A stretch of 10,567 nucleotides of DNA from the NCBI GenBank assembly GCA_026770595.1, contig MU634226.1, positions 3,670 through 14,236 on the forward strand, in the 5' to 3' direction. Position 1 is the stretch's first letter. Each line of letters starts with the position of its first letter. Shown here in pieces: positions 5,306 to 10,567 of this stretch. The notes beneath the pieces were generated by a model. It searched no databases, was not told the origin of the DNA, and was given only the letters and a program-made list of their open reading frames with translations. This DNA is from Ochromonadaceae sp. CCMP2298. Its lineage: Eukaryota > Sar > Synurophyceae > Ochromonadales > Ochromonadaceae. The position numbers were made by a program, and so were the translations under genes.

Positions 5306-8300
5306 ATGTCGGACTCTGCGCACAAGGCGGGGCTGAAGCTGGTGAGCTGCTTCCCCTCAGCTGTCCATCCCTTTCCTGCCTCCCCTGCCATTCGCCCTGC
5401 CCCTGACCCTTGCTCCTTATCTCTCCACCTATCACGATTTCTGCGCGCTTCTCTATGCACCCTCTTCTCATCCTTACTCGCCCACCCCCTCACCCCTCAC
5501 AGCTGCAGCGCTTCCAGGAGGAGAAGGGCAGCGCGCAGAAGAGATCCTCGCCCCACTCCCCCTACACTCCCCACACTCCCCACACTCCCCACGCTCCCCA
5601 CAGACACTCACAGAGCCCCTGGACTGGGACTATGGGAATGTCGGGCATGTTGGGTATGTCGGGATTGGAGGGGATTGAGGATATGGAGGGGTTGGAGGGG
5701 TTGGAGGGGTTGGAGGGGTTGGAGGGTTGGGAGGGGATTCAGGGAATGGAGAGGTCTGATGATTCTGTAGAGGAGGCCCTCCGACACGCCTTGACCGACG
5801 GCAGCATGCTGGTGAGTGCCCCGCCCCCCGCACATACTCACACACGCACACATGCACACATATACATACACACATACACACATCAGCAGCCACTGGTTCT
5901 AATCGTCACATCTTCTATCCCATCACCTCTCTCCGACACCTACCCCTACCCCTACCCCCTGCTCCCTCCCCTTTGCCCCAGGGCATGGCGTACAGCGAGA
6001 GCAAGCGCAGAGACCAGAGGGACCAGGACAGGGACCAGGACAAGGACCGGGACAGTTATGACTCAACCCCCAAGACTATCTCCCACTCAAGTGACCTAGC
6101 CCTACGTATGGGGTCTCTGGGGTCTATGGGATCAATCTCTATTCGCCTCGGTACTGGGGGCACTTTTGGGGGAGATACAGAGGGTACGGGGCGTACCAGG
6201 AGTAGTCTGGGCAGCAACCGTTACATCGCTATGGATGGATCTTTCGAAGAGGGGGCTGCTGTGCCCCTGGAGATGCTGCGGTTCGCGCTGATGCAGTTGG
6301 GTCGCCTGCATCTGCCCGAGAAACCCCCCTCTGCCTCCACTTCCCCCTCCACTGCTCTGACACTGGACGGACGTGTGGGAGCAGGTGCGGGTGGGGGTGG
6401 AGTGGTAGGGGGTATGGATGCCGGCACCCTGCGGCATATTACTCAGCTACTGCAGGGCGTGGAGGACTTCCTTGAGCGCGCTGTGACCTCTCGTGACTTT
6501 GCTGAACCTAGGGAATATAGGGAACTGGAGACGGGGGAGGTGGCGGGCCTGGGTACGCCGCGTATGCACCTGTGCTCGGGTAGACTGGGCTTCTCTACAG
6601 AGCGCCCTAAACTACGCGGGGGGGGGTATGAAGGGGGGGAATGGGGTGGGGATGGGGATGAAAAGGGGGGAGGGGACGCTGACCGGCTGAGTGTTTCCTC
6701 TGACAAGAAAAGGTCCCAGAAGTCTGTGCTGTTTCAGGAGATATCGGAAGAGAAAGAGGGAAAAGAGGGAAAAGAGGGAGAGAAAAAGGGGGGGAAAGTG
6801 GTGCAGGGGGCAGAGCGGGCACGGGTGGGGTCGTTGGCAGAGACAGAGGCACAGACTTTGGAGACAGAGGCGCAGGCGGAGGTGCAATCAGAGCGTGTAT
6901 ATTTCGAGCAGCGGCTGGAAGACCTTTCGGACCAACTGCAGGCCTGCGTGCTGGAGAGAGAGCAATTGCAAGCGATAGCCGGGCAGCTTGCAGAGAGACT
7001 TCAGGTCACCGCCCAGGCCCGGGACTTGGCGCAAGTAGGGGCACAGCAGCAGGCGCAATTGTGTGCGGAGCAGATGCAGCTGTGTGTAGAGTTGCAGGCA
7101 CAGGCGCAGGCACAGGCGCAGGTGCAGGCACAGGTGCAGGCGCGGGAGCAAGGGCTTGAGGCGGAGGGGATGGCGGGGGTGGAGGGGGAAGCGGCGGAGG
7201 TGGAGGTGGCTAGAAGGGCAGACGAGGCAGAGCGCAGCCTCTCAATCCTGCAAGAGAAGATACGTGAAGATGATGAGAGGAGAGCGCTTTTAGCTTTAGA
7301 GGGCTGCTCGGTTCTGGCCGAGGTGGCTCGTCTCACCTCAGTGGCTCAGGAGCAAGAGAATAAGGGCGTTGAGTGGGCGTGTGAGAGAGACGTGCTGGTA
7401 GGAAGGGTAAAGTGGGCAGAGGTGCAGCTGGAGGAGGCAGTAGAGGCACTAGAGAACGCCCGAGCACAGACGCAGGGTGCACAGGCGGCCCTGTTAATCA
7501 GCCAGGCTGGGGCATCATTGCTCGAGGCGGGGGCGGTGGCAAGGGAGGCCGAGGGGGAGCGGCTGGCGGCGAGGATGAGGGAGCTAGAGCATAGCGAGGA
7601 GCTGCTGGAGATGGAATTGGACGAGAGGGAGAGGCAGTTGGAGGTGGCGGAAGAGCAAGTCAGGCAACTAGGGGAGGAAAGTCAGGAGCGCCAGGAGAGT
7701 CAGGAACGATTGCTGCTGAGGGACAGGGAAAGGGCCGAGGACTGGGACAGGGAGAGGACTGGGATGGTCGTGGAGACGGAGGGTTTGAGGCAGAGGCTGG
7801 CGGGTGCGGAGGTGGAGGTAGCGGGGTTACGCGATGGCATGGCTGCGTTACGAGCGGTGCAGGTGGCGAGCGTTGAGAAGCTGCGGGCGTCAGAGGCGGC
7901 GCGGGTGGTGGCGGAGGAGCAGTCTGACAGCCACAGGGCAGCCCTCGTGAGCATGCAGAAGCAGGTGCAGGCGCAGGCGCAGGTGCTGCTGGAGACGAGG
8001 GAGCAGACGAGGGCAGCTCTTGACGCACAGATGCAGGCGGAGGCGCAGGCAGCTGCGGCGGCCTTGATGGCGGGGGTTTCGCAGGGGGGGGCGCAGCAGC
8101 AGCGGGAGGAGGGGGAGAGGGCACAGAGGGAGAGGGAGAAGAAGGAGCTTCAGGAGCAGTTGGCGGAGGCTTTGCAGGAGATGGACTGCCAAAGCGAAGT
8201 ACGTGTGTTTGTGGGGTGTGTGGATATGTGTTGGTCTGAAGGGGTTGTTGGGTGTATCTATGTCTTTTCTCATTCTCTCTTTTTCTCACTCGATCACTTT

Positions 8301-10567
8301 GGTCTGATTATATTTCTTGACCTGGTTCCTCACTTACCTGCTCCTTCTACTCCCACACCCTTAGCTGATTGAGCAGCTGCACGAGCGCATAGAGCAAATG
8401 CGCATCACACCACCCACACCCGCACCCACACCCGCAACCCCGTCCGTATACGCACCGCCTCCTATACCCCCAGTGCCCCCAGTGCCCGAGCTGATCCAGG
8501 CACAAGCACAGACCCAGGCAGACGCTCAGGCCTTCTCTGTCCAGTTGGCCTCTGCCCAGGGCACCATCGAAGACCTGGCTGCGCGCCTAGGAGCTGCATT
8601 AGAAGAGGGTGAAAGGCTGCTGAATTTGGTGCAGGAGCAGGAGGTGCAGGCGCAGGAGCAGGGGGGGGAGATAAAAGAAGCATGGGCGCAGGCACAATTG
8701 CAAGCAGAGGATGCACAGAGGGCACATGCGCTAGCACAGCAGGTGCAGGTGCAGCAGCAGGATCTAGTGCAGCAGGTACAAGTGCAGCTGCAGGAGGTAC
8801 AAGAACAGCAGCGGCAGGCACAGTTGCAGGTGCAGGAGTTGCAGACGCAGATGCAGGTATTGCAGGATGAAAGGGCCCAGGAGTGCTTAGAGGCAGAGGA
8901 GGTGCAGAGGGCGCTAGAGGGGCAGCTACAGGCAGTAGCGGCGGCGATTGTGGCTGGAGAAAAGGAGGTGGAGAGCAGGGACAGGAGGATAGAGCAGCTG
9001 CTGACACTACAACTCCAGACCCTGCCCGAGCTCCAGACCCAGACCCAGCCCGAGCTCAAGCTCCAGCCCCAACTCCAGCCCCCGCCCCAGTCTGAGATTC
9101 CCCGCCTGGACCCCCCGACCCAGTCTCAGTCCCCGCCCCTGGCCAGGTCCGAATCCCTGTCCCCCCAGCGCCCGACCCCGACCCCGACCCCGACCCTGCG
9201 TTCACGAGGCACCCCTCTTGTCCAGCTTTCAGCGGGTAATCTGACCCCTCTTCCCCCCCCCCCTCCACTTGCCCCCCTGGCCCCTACGCCTGTGGTGGAG
9301 CCCCAGCCCGATCTGTCCAACTCTTTCCTGGGCATCCAGCAAGCCTGTGATGAGTACGTAGAGTACGAGGATAGCGATGAGGAGGAGGAGGAGTTGGAGT
9401 TCGGGGCGGTGAAAGTTTGTGACCCGGAGGGCGGGGGCCGGGACGGGGGTGGGGAGTGGCGAGACAGGGAAGAGGGTTACAGGGTGGGCAATGCCTCCTC
9501 CTCCCTCCCCTCCGCCTCCTTCTCCTCCTTCTCCTCCCTCCGCTTCCTCAACCCCCTCGAGACTTTCGGGTCCTTCCACCGCACCCCCGCGGACAAGCTC
9601 GCCCACCCCCTTGGGAAAATCGTAGCGCAACGCGAGGAGCAGGTGCAATTACAACTGGCACACCTACAGGCGCAGGCGGAGTCTTTGCAGGAGCTTAAGT
9701 ATGCTCTGGCACTGCTGAAGGGGCAGAAGGACAAACTAAAGGGGGCGTTGGAGGCGGCTCAGGAGGCGGTGAGGGAGGGGGAGAGCAGGGTGGTGGAGTG
9801 GAAGGAGAGGGTGGTCGCGGTGGAGGGGAGGCTGCAGGTGGCGCTGCAGCAGGGAGATCTGCTGTACGACTCGGGAGTGGGGGTAGAGATGGGGGAGGGG
9901 CAGGGTATGGAGAGCAAGCGGAGGGGGCTGGAGAGTCCGGGCACCCCCACTGGGCTCTTCCCCTCGCCCCCTGCCACCCCCACCTCCTCCTCCTCCTCCT
10001 CCTATGCCGCCACCCCTCGCACTCGAACCCCCTCCCGCCTTCTAGCCGCCTCTAAGGGCACGCCACTAGCCCAAAGACTCTCCCTGGCGGAGCAGCAGGT
10101 TGACCTGTTGGCAGACCGGCTGGGGCGCGCAGAGCGAGAAGGGCAGGAAGCAAGTCTTGAGTTAAGCCAGCTCACGGTGCGTTTCAGGGCCAAGTTGGCT
10201 TTAGCTGAGGAGCAGGGAAGGGACCTGAGTGCTCTGAGGCAGGAGGTGGACATGCTGTTGGAGCAGTGCGAGAGAGCAAAATTAAGAGAGTTGCAGTGCG
10301 ATACTGCGGCTAGTTTGAGGGATATAGAAGGCGCGAGTGAGATAGAGCAGCTCCGACTGCGGGTTGAGGAGTTACTTTCGCAGCACAGTATAGCACTGGA
10401 CTCGTTGAGGAGCTCGCAGTCCCTACTAGAAGGGGAGCAGGCCACCAACCAGGGGTTGCAGATGGTACTGGAGAGGCTGCAGGATAGAGAGGAGGCGACG
10501 GAGGCAGTGCTGAGGGAATTGAGGGTGGATCGAAATCAGGCACGACTGCTGCTTGCGGCGGCGGGGG
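5306..10567 (+). CDS. Giant coiled-coil protein, four exons seen, 3' end outside window
   Basis: Exons are 5306-5341, 5503-5811, 5982-8198 and 8365 onward, all joined in phase 0, giving at least 1,588 codons with no stop. The family is not recognised. Exon 2 encodes a His/Pro/Thr repeat, then a Gly-Leu-Glu repeat. Exon 3 (residues about 116-854) starts with a charged Arg/Asp stretch and Gly/Ser-rich disordered sequence. It becomes almost continuous heptad-like coiled coil from about residue 400, rich in Glu, Gln, Ala, Leu and Arg. Exon 4 holds Pro/Thr linkers, a Gln/Val-rich coil, a Pro/Gln-rich region, an acidic patch (EDSDEEEEELE), a Ser run and two further coils up to the edge. This layout suits a scaffold, centrosomal/basal-body or golgin-like protein (inference). 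Coding DNA is strongly biased to CAG, GAG, CTG and GTG, which leaves long false open frames on the other strand. The exact start codon is less certain than the rest. Confidence 0.8.
5342..5502 (+). other. Intron 1 of the coiled-coil gene
   Basis: 161 bp, phase 0. Donor GTGAGC follows CTG. Acceptor is CCTCACAG. The sequence is C/T-rich throughout, as expected of a polypyrimidine tract. The downstream exon frame is the one that stays open to the next donor. Confidence 0.75.
5551..5602 (+). repeat. 9-bp tandem repeat coding Pro-His-Thr
   Basis: Imperfect repeats of CCCACACTC inside exon 2 encode three to four Pro-His-Thr/Ala units. All copies keep the frame. Confidence 0.7.
5663..5740 (+). repeat. 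9-bp tandem repeat coding Gly-Leu-Glu
   Basis: GGGTTGGAG-type units, about four nearly perfect with diverged flanking copies, encode a Gly-Leu-Glu repeat in exon 2. Slippage-prone and in frame. Confidence 0.75.
5812..5981 (+). other. Intron 2 of the coiled-coil gene, with a CA-rich microsatellite
   Basis: 170 bp, phase 0. Donor GTGAGT, acceptor TTTGCCCCAG. It contains an imperfect CA-rich repeat at about 5827-5883 and three TACCCC units at about 5941-5958 ahead of the acceptor. Both are absent from the flanking exons. Confidence 0.75.
6618..6675 (+). repeat. G-run cluster (possible G-quadruplex) in exon 3
   Basis: Runs of nine, seven, four, four, four, six and four G lie within about 58 bases, encoding Gly/Asp/Glu-rich sequence. 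The spacing fits G-quadruplex formation. The runs are also places where sequencing errors would shift the frame. Confidence 0.6.
7094..7142 (+). repeat. Hexamer repeat coding Gln-Ala/Gln-Val
   Basis: Eight CAGGCR/CAGGTG hexamers in exon 3 encode alternating Gln-Ala and Gln-Val inside a coiled-coil stretch. A shorter similar tract is at 7962-7986. Confidence 0.7.
8199..8364 (+). other. Intron 3 of the coiled-coil gene
   Basis: 166 bp, phase 0. Donor GTACGT follows GAA, and acceptor ACCCTTAG precedes CTG ATT GAG CAG. Composition changes from purine-rich exon to T-rich intron. The exon-3 frame stays open through the intron and ends at TGA 8370-8372, so unspliced transcripts would add a short alternative tail. 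Confidence 0.75.

Noticed and set aside
5941-5958. TACCCC repeats as an internal telomere-like sequence
   Set aside because: Only three units, located in the pyrimidine-rich end of an intron where C/T-rich sequence is expected.
7660-8289. Minus-strand open frame of 209 codons rich in Pro, Ala and Ser
   Set aside because: It is the antisense shadow of CAG/GAG/GTG-rich coiled-coil exon 3. The same effect explains the other minus-strand frames between 6100 and 10500.

Overview
The window looks like nuclear DNA from a GC-rich unicellular eukaryote, probably an alga or other protist. No species can be named from the sequence alone. The evidence is a long coding region broken by GT-AG introns with pyrimidine-rich 3' ends, a ribonuclease fragment closest in layout to the plant organellar RNR1 type, AT-rich spacers between GC-rich genes, and a cluster of non-coding foldback repeats. 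There is no sign of bacterial operons, Shine-Dalgarno sites, rRNA, tRNA, CRISPR or phage genes.

Layout. (1) 1-964, + strand: the 3' end of an RNase II/R (RNB) family exoribonuclease. It ends in an OB/S1-like domain that is split by a 72-residue Gly/Ser-rich insert. (2) 965-1175: a short AT-rich spacer between convergent 3' ends. It holds a partial duplicate of the end of the next gene. (3) 1176-2222, - strand: a sulfotransferase-like gene with a hydrophobic N-terminus and a P-loop-like motif. Its reading frame is broken at least four times, so it is a pseudogene or a stretch of poor assembly. (4) 2223-2389: a short gap between divergent 5' ends. (5) 2390-3097, + strand: a possible small three-exon gene of unknown kind, supported only by matching splice-site phases and composition. 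(6) 3098-3554: no feature recognised. (7) 3555-5045: a nested cluster of MITE-like foldback elements, with long inverted repeats, a nearly perfect 130-bp tandem duplication, strong palindromes and flanking direct repeats. (8) 5046-5305: a pyrimidine tract and the 5' flank of the last gene. (9) 5306 to the window end, + strand: a very long coiled-coil protein gene with at least four exons. It has at least 1,588 codons and is still open at the edge.

The genes do not form a recognisable pathway. The ribonuclease probably acts in organellar RNA turnover. The sulfotransferase-like gene, if it ever worked, would have encoded a secretory-pathway enzyme. The coiled-coil protein is probably structural (scaffold, centrosome/basal-body or golgin-like), but no family-specific domain is visible. 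The best candidates for something undescribed are the foldback repeat family and the giant coiled-coil gene. I found no convincing new biochemical system.
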